From positions 87,001-151,000 of the forward strand of contig JAIUJO010000297.1 of assembly GCA_023846275.1 (NCBI GenBank): a stretch of DNA of 64,000 bases, given 5' to 3'. The stretch's first letter is position 1. Each line of letters starts with the position of its first letter. Position numbers and translations under genes: made by a program. Of the stretch, positions 1 to 10,400 are shown in pieces. Source of the stretch: Vanilla planifolia. Its lineage: Eukaryota > Streptophyta > Magnoliopsida > Asparagales > Orchidaceae. The notes under the pieces were generated by a model that did no database searches, was not told the origin of the DNA, and saw nothing but the letters and a program-made list of their open reading frames with translations.

Positions 1-1254
1 TGCTCTGCTCTGCTCTGCTTTACTCTTCTTTATTTAATCTACTCTATTCTGTACTGATCTATTATACTCTACTCTCCTCTACTCTTCTCTAGTCTACTCT
101 ACTCTATTTTACTCTAACCTAGCCTTATCGAGCCTCGCTAAACTTAGCTTTACTCTACTCTACTCTACTCTACTCTACTCTAATCTATTATACACAACTC
201 TACCCAAATCTAATCTACTATAACTTAGCCTAGCCTAACCTAGCTTTGCTTAACATAGCTTAATCTAACTCCACTCTACTCTACTCCAACCTAACCTAGC
301 TCTACTAAGCTCTTTGTTAGCCTAGCCTAGCTTAGCATTACTTAGCCTAACCTAGCTTTACTCTACTCTACTCTACCCTTTTGTACTCTACTCTGCTCAT
401 CTCTTCTCTTCTCTTCTCTGCTCTACTCTTCTTTGCTCTAAACTCTACTCTATTCTACTCTGTTATACTCTACTCCACTCTGCTCATCTCTACTCTGCTC
501 TGCTCTATTCTACTCTACTATGCTCTCTTATACTCTAACCTAGCCTGACTTAGCTTTACTCTACTCTACTCTAGCCTAGCCTACCTTAGACTAGCCTAGC
601 TTAATCGAGCCTTACTTTACTCTACTATACTCTACTCTACTCCACTCTACTCCAACATAGCCAAACCTACCCTAAATTGCCTCTAACTTACACTACTCTA
701 CTTTACTCTGCTCTACTCTACTCTACTCTAACCTAACCTTGCTTAGCCTAGCCTAACTGAGCCCTACTCTCCTCTACTCTACTATGCTCTACTCTAGTCT
801 ATTCTACTCTACTTTGCTCTACTCTACTTTGCTCTACTCTCCTCAACTCTCCTCTACTCAACTCTACTCTACTCCACTCTATTCCAATCTACTCTATAAT
901 AGCCTAACCAAGCTGAACCTAGCCTATCCTATCCAAGCATAACCTAGCTCTACTCTACATCATCTTACTTTACTCTACTCTACTCAAAACTACTTTACTC
1001 CACACTACTCTACTCTACTCTACCATAACCTAGACAAACCTAACCCGACCTTGCTCTACTCTACTCTACTATGCTCTATTCTACTCTAGCCCAACCTAAC
1101 ATAGCCTAACCTAACCTGACTCTAATATACTCTACTCTACTCTACCCTGCTCTGTTTTGCTCTGCTCTGCTCTGCTTTGCTTTGCTCTTCTGTGCTTTAT
1201 TCTACTTTATTCTAGGCTAGCCTAGCCTATCCTTACTCAACTCTACTCTACACT
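1..1254 (+). repeat. Two-module pentanucleotide satellite, left edge
   Basis: The stretch consists of degenerate 5-bp units. Runs of TACTC-type units (module A) alternate with shorter runs of TAGCC/TAACC-type units (module B). The plus strand is rich in C and T and poor in G. No gene, RNA gene or unrelated sequence is visible. The array is cut at its right edge by the 3.1-kb element and continues in the same orientation on the other side. The satellite family is not one I recognise by name. Confidence 0.95.
1250..1254. repeat. Target-site duplication ACACT, left copy
   Basis: ACACT lies directly before the TG end of the 3.1-kb element and recurs directly after its CA end at 4398-4402. Five base pairs is the duplication length typical of LTR-element integrases. 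Removing the element and one copy leaves an uninterrupted pentamer array. Confidence 0.85.
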
Positions 1255-1438
1255 TGTTATACCCGGTAAAATATTATATGTTTAATCTTCAATAATTCAA
1301 TTGTGTCTTGGATGATTTCAGATCGACAGTAAGATGAGCCAGGAGCTCAATTGGAGGCTATTGGAATTTCTGAAATTTTCTGGGGATTTTTCGGAGCACC
1401 GAGATTTTTTTTAAAAACGGAATTTGGTTTTTTTTTTT
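1255..1438 (+). repeat. Terminal inverted repeat, left arm
   Basis: The first ~183 bp of the element match the reverse complement of its last ~183 bp (4215-4397). I count about 10 substitutions, roughly 94-95% identity, ending in a T-run that pairs with the A-run at 4215. The outer 35 bp are identical. Confidence 0.92.
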
Positions 1439-2250
1439 ACATATAGACAGCTCAGATCGTCCCATACCAACCTGAGTAGCCTACGAAAAACATAGGATAT
1501 AACACATCATTACACACCTACTTTCCATAACTATGTGGATCCCATCTCCCTGGCACACTGTCAAATCAGGTTCATGACTCCTGAATTAACTGATGAACTC
1601 ACGCAATGTTACTCCTACTAGACCCAATACTCCTAACCCATACCGGTAGGAGAACCGATCTAATAGAAGTCTGAACCCCCAAGGTTAAGTTCCATAGTCA
1701 TGTAATGACCTCACCATCAACAAAAAAAATATATAACATCAACCGATATGAAATGGTGCTCCACACACCATACCGTCAAGATAGAAAATAAGACAGTGTA
1801 TAAAAATGTAACTCCTATGAAAAATCACAGTCCATCAAATACCACATCATCCATCCAAGTACATGAGTCAGAATCACCCTCACATAATACAAGACATAAG
1901 AATAACAGTCTCACTGAATACATTCAACAGCAACAATCAACTAACCAGAATGTCTCAGAAAATCATAGATCAGATCTCCTCCACTAGCCTACTGATCACG
2001 ATCCCACCTAAAGCTGGGTGGCGTCAAGTCTGTCGAGCCACTGGAAAAATATCGATAATAAAGGAATGAGCTACGCCCAGTAGGAAAGACAGCTAGTAAA
2101 AAAAAACTCTCATGCAAGAGAAGGATAATAGCAAGAGTATAGAAATACAGCATAACAATGTAGGGTGGAAAGGCACTCTCAGTCCCAGACTCTGACCAAC
2201 CACAGTCACCCCCAGTCACACCAGAGTAGCTCTCCTCTGTGCTCCCAGGC

Positions 2251-2350
2251 AGCATGCAAGCGGGACACGCCCATCTCTGCGCACGCATGGTGCCTAAGCA
2301 AGCATGCCAGCGGGACACGCCCATCTCTGCGCACGCATGGCACCCGACAC
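2251..2350. repeat. 50-bp tandem duplication inside the 3.1-kb element
   Basis: Two adjacent 50-bp copies (2251-2300 and 2301-2350) share a GC-rich core around GCGGGACACGCCC and GCGCACGCATGG. They differ at only a few positions near their ends. No coding role is visible. Confidence 0.9.
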
Positions 2351-2411
2351 CACAGCGTCTCTCGTCAATCAATCTCCTGGAGACTATAGACAGAACTAGT
2401 CCCACAAATCT

Positions 2412-2521
2412 CTAGCCAACGTGAGACACCCCTGCCACCCTCAAGCACGCAGGCCTACACACTTGGCTAGCCACGGCGAGACACCCCTGCCACCCTCAGG
2501 CGCACAGGCCTACACTCATGG
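2412..2521. repeat. 55-bp tandem duplication inside the 3.1-kb element
   Basis: Two adjacent 55-bp copies (2412-2466 and 2467-2521) carry the core GAGACACCCCTGCCACCCTC and end near GGCCTACAC. They are more diverged than the neighbouring 50-bp pair, which suggests a separate and older duplication. Confidence 0.88.
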
Positions 2522-3790
2522 ACCAGAAGAGATCGACTCAGCCACCGTCCCAAGAAGTCCTCTCCCAACAATTTCCATAGAAGCTCACGCCCCTACAGTC
2601 ATTACCAAGCTCTAACTCCAAGATTCGACAACATGTGTCCAGATACAACAAGGCGCATACCAGTCCACATGTATACTGTGGAAGCTAAGTCTGTACCACA
2701 CAGTTACCTACCACAACTACCCTAAAACATCATATAGGGCCTATAGTAATCCGGTCCAATATGCCAATCCATGAAATATGCCAACACTGAGTAAACTGAC
2801 TCAATCCATGTCATTGCCATCCAAGCAACACAAACTGTACCAAAATTCTGACTATTCTGGTAGCACCCAAGTGTCACACTTCCTTCCAACTAATCCAGCT
2901 GCACTGAATTTATGGGTAATTTCCAACAATCAATTTCAACTTGGCTACGTGATTTCCAAAAATCACCTCTTCCTGACTTCAGGAAATTTTAAATTCCAAA
3001 ATCAATTTCCGCCCTTTATCCATTTTCCGAAATTTGGAATAAATTTCCGAATTTAAAATCCGCATATCCTTTTTCCGAAAATTTGGATTAATTTCCGAAT
3101 TAATTTTTTTTTCTTCCGCTTCTCTCTCATCCACGCCGCACTTCCCCTGAACCGGTTCTCGTCGCCGGTTCGGAACCCTTACGCGCTGAGCCGAGAACCC
3201 CGCCGGCCGAAGTTAATAATCCGAATTCGGGCCGACGCTTAACAGATAAATATTAATAATTAATATAATTATTCACTTAATAATCAGACTAATCCCTAAT
3301 TAGCCCTAATTCATCCCCTTCCTTTGCCCGTCGCCCACGAAATCCTAACCGTCGACTTTCCGGAAATCTCCGTTTTCCCCGTCAATTTCTGGCGACCGAA
3401 CGCAAGGGGATGCTAGCCTAAAGCTCGTACTAGTCTAAAAATTTCATATAATCAAGTCGCGAAGCTAGATGTCCATGCAAAAATTTTCGCCGAAGTGTTG
3501 TCCGATCCGACTATGCCAATTCATGAAATTAAAATCATTCTAGAATTCAGATAACCTGAATAATGGCAATATGATAATATCAAAACCTAAGGCATGCTTT
3601 TATGCACAGAAATTCCAATTCGGCGGAATATATATATATTCTTCTTCATAAAAAAAACCCTAAAATGCTAAAATCAATAAATTGCATTAATCAATTCCAA
3701 AAACCCATATCCGCATGCTCAAGTAGCTATTTGCAAAATAATCCATATTTTTAATTTGCTAAATAACTGATTTAAATCTGAATTTCTTAC

Positions 3791-3947
3791 CTTTGCTCGC
3801 CGGCGACAGTGAAGCTCGCACGCGATCAACCGCAGCTCCTCGCCGAACGAAACCGGTACCAAAATGCTCGCCTCTGTCCCGCGAACCTCCGGTTACCAAA
3901 AGCCCCTTGGAAGGCTGTCGGAAAGTACCGCCGTTCGCCGCGAACAC
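3791..3947 (-). other. Putative 5' exon with splice donor (minus strand)
   Basis: Read on the minus strand, an ATG at 3947 opens a frame beginning MFAANGG. It runs to a strong donor-like junction, AAAG then GTAAGAA, at about 3791/3790. About 48 bp upstream is a TTAAAT/TATTTAA box, followed by a telo-box (AGGGTTT) next to the presumed start of transcription. This order matches the beginning of a plant transcription unit. It could be the leader of the LTR transcript, or the captured first exon of a host gene. I recognise no protein family in the short peptide and cannot see an acceptor. Confidence 0.35.
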
Positions 3948-3964
3948 TTCGCCTCTAGCCGCCG

Positions 3965-4002
3965 TTCAAAACCCTAACAGCCGAACAGTTTAGGTTAAAT
4001 AC
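3965..4002 (-). promoter_or_regulatory. TATA-like box and telo-box promoter (minus strand)
   Basis: The minus strand reads GGGTATTTAACC at about 3992-4003, then about 25 bp later TTAGGGTTTTG near 3967-3977. TATA boxes about 30 bp before the start site and AAACCCTA telo-boxes near the start are known features of plant promoters. Activity is inferred. Confidence 0.4.
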
Positions 4003-4214
4003 CCATCTTAAACCGATAATAACCCGTTAAGACCCATTAAGCACCGGTTGACCTTCCAAAAACGCCGCATAACACCCGATCAGCCGGTTAATCTCCACTG
4101 CTGATCTCGCCCGTCCGATCCGCTTATCCGCGGCTTATCCAAACGCACGCGCAAACGCACCTCGGCGAACCGCCCCGCCTTCGCTGAACCGCTCCGGTCC
4201 GGTTCACACGCGGT

Positions 4215-4397
4215 AAAAAAAAAACCAAATTCCGGTTTTAAAAAAAATCTTGGTGCTTCGAAAAATCCCTAGAAAATTTTAGAAATTCCAATAGCCTCCA
4301 ATTGACCTCCTGGCTCATCCTACTGTCGATCTGAAATCATCCAAGCCACAATTTAATTATTAAAGATTAAACATATAATATTTTACCGGGTATAACA
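4215..4397 (-). repeat. Terminal inverted repeat, right arm
   Basis: This is the partner of the left arm at 1255-1438. It ends GGGTATAACA directly before the ACACT duplication. Together the arms could fold into a stem of about 180 bp around a 2.8-kb loop. Confidence 0.92.
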
Positions 4398-4402
4398 ACA
4401 CT
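4398..4402. repeat. Target-site duplication ACACT, right copy
   Basis: Identical to 1250-1254, directly after the CA end of the 3.1-kb element. Confidence 0.85.
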
Positions 4403-7400
4403 ACTCTACTTTACTCTACTCTACTCTAACCTTGCATAACCTACCCTATGTTACCCTAGTGTAGCCTGACTTAGGCCAACCTAACTTAGCTCTACTCTAC
4501 TCTACTCTACACTACACTACTCTACTCTACTCTAACCGAGCCCAGCCTAACCTATACTAATTAGCTCTGCTCTACTCTTCTCTACATTACTCTCTCTACT
4601 CTAATCTAGCCTTGCCTAGCCTTGCCTACCATAAACTAGCTTTAATCAAATCTGTCTTGCTATACTCTACTCTACTTTTCATTACTCTACTCTGCTCTCC
4701 TCAACTCTACTCTGCTCCATGCTACTCTGCCCTGCTATGCTCTCCTCTGCTTTACACAACTCTATTCTGCTCTACTCTACTCTCCTATACTCTTCTCTTC
4801 TCTTCTATAATCTACTCTCCTCTTCTCTCCTCTCCTCTCTTCCCCTCTACTCTACTCTACTCCACTCTACTCTACTTTACTCCACTCTAATCAACTCTAC
4901 TCTAATTTACTCTACTCTTCTCTACTCTATTCAACTTTTCTCTACTCTACTTTACTCAAACCTAGCATAGCCTTATCTAGCCTAACTTAAACTAGGTCTT
5001 CTTTACTCTTCTTTACTCTACTCTACTCTAGCCCAGCCTAACCTAACCTACGTCTACTCCATTCTACTCTACTCTACACCACTCTACTCTACTCTATCTT
5101 AGCCTAACCAAGCATAACCTAGCTTTGCTCTATTCTACACTACTCTATTCTACTCTAATCTTTTTTGCTCTGCACTACTCTGCTCTATTCTATTTTACTC
5201 TACTCTATCTACTCTTCGGCTCAACTATGCTCTATTGTACTTTACTATCCTTTACTCGCCTTTACTATACTCTAGTCTATTTTACTCTATGCTACTCTAC
5301 TCCAGCCAAGCCTAGCCTAGCTTAACCTAGCTCTACTCTTCTTTACTCCACTCTACTCTACTCTACATATATCTAGAGTAGATTTGCCTAACTTAGCTCT
5401 ACTCTACTCTACTGTACTCTACTACACTCGACTCTACTCCCCTATGCTCTTCTCTACTATACAATACTCCACTCTACTCCACTCTACTCTGCTCTCCTCT
5501 ACTCTATTCTAACCTAGCCTGACCTAGACTAGCCTAACCTAACCTAGCTCTAGTTTACTCTGCTCTACTCCACTCTACTTTGCTCTACTCTTCTCTACTT
5601 TACTCTGCCCTACTATGCTCTGCTCTACTGTACTTTGCTCAACTTTACACTGCTCAGCTATCCTATGCTCTACTCTACTTTGCTTTACTCTACTTTGCTA
5701 TGCTCTACTCTACTCTACTTTACTCTATTCTACTTTAGCCTATCCCAACCATACCTAACCTCAGTTTACTTTACTCTACTTCACTCTCATTTAGCCTAGG
5801 CTATTCAAGCCTAGCTAAGCCTTGCCTAGCCCTACCTATCCTAGATTAACTGAGCTCTACTCTACTCTACTATAAGTTACTATACTATGCTTTACTCTAC
5901 TCTACTATACTCTATTCTATTCTACTCTACTCTACTCTAATCGAGCCTAACCCAGAATAACCAAGCCTAGCTTAGCCTAACTTAACTCTACTCTACTCTG
6001 CTTTGCCCTACTTATTTTTGCTTTACTATGCTATGCTCTGCTCCACTTTACTCATCTCTGCTCTGGTCAACTTTAATCTTTTTTACTCTGCTCAGCTCTA
6101 CTATTCATTGTGCTTTCCTAGCCTAACCTAGCTTAACTAAGCTCTATTATACTCTACTCTACTCTACTCTACTGAACTCTAGCCTAGCCTACCCTAACCT
6201 AGCCTAGCCTAGCCCAACCTGGCTCTACTCCTCTCTACTCTATTGTATTCTGTTACTCTAACATAACCTAACCTAGCTTAGCTTATCCTACCTCTACTCT
6301 ACTATTGTCTACTCTAGCCAAGACTAGCTTAACTTACCTTTACTCTACTCTATTATGCTCAAATTTTCATTTTACTCCTCTACTTTACTCTACTCCAGTT
6401 TAGTCTACTTTGTTGTACTTTTCTCTGCTCTACTCTGCTTCGCTCTATTCTTCTCTACTCTACTATTTTCTACCCTACTCTACTCTACTTTATTGTATTC
6501 TAGCATAGTTTAGCATAGCCTAATCTAGCTCTACTCTACTCTTCTTTACTCTATTCTACTCTATCTACTCTACTCTACCCTACACTACTCTACTCTACTA
6601 TACTCTTTTGTACTCTAACCTAGCATTGCTTAGCCTAGCCTAACTAAGCTCTGCTCTACTTTACTCAACTCTAGCTTATCCTAGCCAAACCTAGCCCATG
6701 CTAGCTTATCATAGCCTAACCTAGCTCTACTTTATTATACTTTACTATATTATTCTCTGCTCTGCTCTACTCTACTCTACTTTACACTGCTCTACTCCAC
6801 TCTACTCTACTCTATTGTACTCTCGCCTAACTTAGCCTTGCCTAGGCTAACCTAGCTCTACTTTACTCTACTCTGCTCTAGCCTATCCTAGCCTAGTCTA
6901 ACCTAGCATAACCTAGCTCTACTTTACTCTACTATACTTTGCTATACTATTCTCTATCTTGTTCTACTCTATTTTGCTCTGCTCTACTCTTTTCTCCTCT
7001 ATTTACTCTATTTTACTCTATTCTACTCTACATTACTATACTCTACTCTAACCTAGCCTAACTAAGCCTTACTCTGCTCTGTTCTTCTGTACTCCACTTT
7101 AGTCTACTCTACTCTACTATAACCTATTTTACTCTACTTGAGTCTACTCTTGCCTAACCTAGCTTAGCCTACCCTAGCCAAGCCTAACCTATCCTAGCTC
7201 TACCTATCTCTACTCTACTTTTCTTTACTCTTCTCTGCTCAACTCTACTTTGCTCTGCTCTTCTCTACTCTTCTTTACTCTACTCTACTCCATTCTAGCC
7301 TAGCCTAGCCCACCCTAGCAAAGATTAACCTTGCCTAGCTTAGCCTAACTTAGCTCTACTCTACTCTATTACCCTCTGCTCTTCTTTTTATTACTCTACA

Positions 7401-10400
7401 CTACTCTAGTCCATTAGACTCTACAATGCTCTACTCTGCTTTGCTCTACTCTACTTTATACTCTAGCCTAGCCTAACCTTGCATAATGTAACTCTACCTT
7501 ACTCAAACATATCTTAGCCTGCCTAGCTCAACTCTACTCCAGCATAGCCTAGCCTTATCTAGCCTAGCCTAATTGAGCTCTACTCTACTCTACTCTACTC
7601 AACTCTACTCTATTCAACTCTTGCTTAGCCTAACCTTGCTTTTCTTAGCCTAGCCTATCCTAGCTTAACTTAGATCTACTCTACTCTACACCACTCTACT
7701 GTACTTAACCTAGCCTAGCCTAACCTAGCTCTACTTTACCCTTTTCTACTTAAGCCCAGCCTCACGAAGCCTATCCTAGCCAAACCTAATTGAGCTTTGG
7801 TCTACTCTGCTCTACTCTACCCAACTCAACTCTACTCTTCTCTGTTTTACACTTCTCAAATCTACTCTGCTTAACTCTACTATGCCCTTCTCTACTCTAC
7901 ACTACTCTACATGCCCAACACAAACCTAGCCTAGCCTTGTCTAGTTTATCCTAACTCAATCGAACCTAACCTAGCCTAGGCAACTCTTACTATACTCTAC
8001 TCTACTCTATTTTATTCAACTCTAGCAAAGTTAAGCTTCACTTAGTGCTTTGCCACTCTACTCTACTCCACTCTAGCATTGTCTAGCCTCACCGAGCCTA
8101 GCCTAGCCTAACCTAACCTCGCCTATTATAGTCTAGCCTTACTCTATTCTACTTTACACTATTATACTCCATTTTATTCTACTTTATCTTAGCTAAGCAT
8201 AACTTAGCTCTATGCTTCTCTACTCTACTCCATTCTACTATAAACTAACCTAGCCTAGCCTAGGCTAAATTCTCCTAAGCTCTACTCTACTCTATTGTAC
8301 TTTACTTTACTCTATTATGCTCAATTTAATTCTACTCTAGCCTTGCTAAGCCTAACATAGCTCTATGCTAGTCTACTCTTCTCTATTCTACTATAGCTTA
8401 ACTTAGCCTAGCCTAACCTAACTTACTCTACCCTACTTCACTCAAGATTAACATAGCCTAGCCTGGCCCTACCTTATTATGCTTTACTCTACCCAACTCT
8501 ACTCTTCTCTACTCTACTCTAGCCTAACTAAACCTAGCCTAGCTTAACCTAACCTCATTTAGCCTAGCCTAATCTTCACTCTACTCTACTCTACTCTATT
8601 TTATTCAACCTTAGCCTAACTAAGCCTATCTTATGTCTATGGTACTCAACTATAGTCTACTCAACTCTAACCTACTTAGCCTTGCCTAACCTACCTTAGG
8701 CTAACATAACAAAACTTAGCCCAACCATACTATACCCTACTCTACCCTACACTACTTTACTATACTTTAGCCTTAGTCTACTCTACTCTATTTTATTCTA
8801 CTCTAGCCTAGCTAAGCATAGCTTAGCTTTACTATTCAACCTTACTCTACTCAAGCCTATCCTAGCCTAGCCAAGCCTAGCCTTACCCAACTTTTCTATG
8901 CTCAACTTTACTCAACTCTACTTTACTCTACTCGAGCCTAGCTTAGCCTACCCTAGTTCAACCTAGCCCAGCATAGCCAAGCCTAGCTTAGTCTAATCGA
9001 GCTTATCATAGCTTAGCCTAACTTAGCCTAGCTTAACCTATCTAAACCTGACCTTGCCTAACCTAGCTTAGCCATACTCTACTCTAATCTACTCTACACT
9101 ACTCTATTTTATTCTACTCTAGCCTAGCTAAGCCTAACTTAGCTCTATGCTACTCTACTCTACTCTACTCTACTCTAGCCTAGCTTAGCTTAGCTTAACC
9201 TAACCTTGCTATACTCTACTTTAACATACTCTATTCTACTCTTTCCTAGGCTAACCTAGCCTCACGTAGGCTCTACTCTGCTCGTCTCTACTTTGCTCTG
9301 CTCTTCTCTCCTCTACTATACTTTTCTCTACTCTAACCTAGTCTAGCCTCTCCTAGCCTATCAAATCCTAACCTAACCTCTATTAGCTTAGCCTAGCCAT
9401 ACTTTATTATGTTGTCCTCTATTTTATTTTGTTTTAGCTTAGCTGAGCCTAACCTAGCTCTACGCTACTCTACTCTACTCTAGCCTAACATAGCCTATCC
9501 TAACCTAGCCTACTTTGCCTAGCCTTACCTAGCCTTACTATACTCTACCTTACCCTACTCTACTCCACTCTAGCCTAGCCTAACCTCGCCTAGGCTAACA
9601 TAGCCTTGCTCTACTATGCTATACTTTACTATACTCTATACAGTTTATTCTAATCTAGCTTAGCTAAACCTAACTAAGCTCTATCTTATTCTACTCTAGA
9701 CTAACCTAGCCTAGCCAAGCCTAGCCTAACCTAGCCTAGCTTAGCCTAGACTTACTATACTCTACTCTACCTTACTTTAGTCCACATTATTCTAGCTTAG
9801 CCTAGCCTTACTCTACTCTATTCTACTTTATTATACTCTATTTTATTTACTCTAGCCTAACTAAGCCTAATATAGCTCTATCCCACTTTACTCGACTCTA
9901 CGATACTCTACTATACTCTACTGTACTCTTCTTTACTCCACTATACTCTACTCTACTCTGCTCTACTCTACTCAACTCAACTCTACTCTACTCTACCCTA
10001 CCCTACTCTAACCTAGCCTGGCATAGCCTTGCCTAACAGAGCCCATGCTAGCCTAGCCTATCCTAACCTAGCTCTACTCGATTATACTATACTCTACCTT
10101 AATATACTCTAATTTACTCTACTCAAACCTAGCCTTGCCTAACCTAACCAAGTTTTACTCTACTCTACTCTAGCTTAGCCTTATGCTTCCAAGCCTAGCC
10201 TAGCTTTGCTCAAACTAGTTCTACTCTGCTTTGCTATTCTTTCTTATGCTCTGTTGCTTTGCTTTTCTCAACTTCGGTCCACTCTATTATGGTCTACTTT
10301 ACTCTAATCTACTCCACTCTACTCTATACTCTAGCTTAGGATAGCTTAGCCTAGCTCTACTTTACTCTACTCTACTCAACTCTTGCCTAACACAGCTTGG

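Larger units (their letters stand above)
1255..4397 (-). mobile_element. Probable solo LTR of a Ty3/gypsy-like element with long inverted ends
   Basis: This 3143-bp insertion begins TGTTATACCC and ends GGGTATAACA, and is flanked by the 5-bp duplication ACACT. Its composition is normal and quite unlike the surrounding satellite. No gag, pol or transposase is visible. TG...CA ends, a 5-bp duplication, a promoter-like region and lack of internal coding fit a solitary LTR, as left by recombination between two LTRs; plant Tekay-type and other gypsy LTRs can be about this long. Orientation is judged minus, because a TATA-like box, telo-box and splice donor read in order on that strand. What does not fit is that the outer ~183 bp at each end are inverted repeats, which LTRs normally lack. 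Alternatives are a non-autonomous DNA transposon with long terminal inverted repeats, or one that captured the start of a host gene. It is a fossil without coding capacity. Confidence 0.6.

Noticed and set aside
1748-3056. Short open frames in the 3.1-kb element (1748-1987, 1989-2405, 2165-2389, 2778-3056).
   Set aside because: No recognisable domain, overlapping on both strands, some built on the tandem duplications; chance frames in a non-coding LTR-like element.
1255-4397. Autonomous DNA transposon of a known plant superfamily (hAT, MULE, CACTA, PIF, Mariner).
   Set aside because: The 5-bp duplication and TG...CA ends do not fit their target-site lengths (8, about 9, 3, 3 and 2 bp), and no transposase is present.
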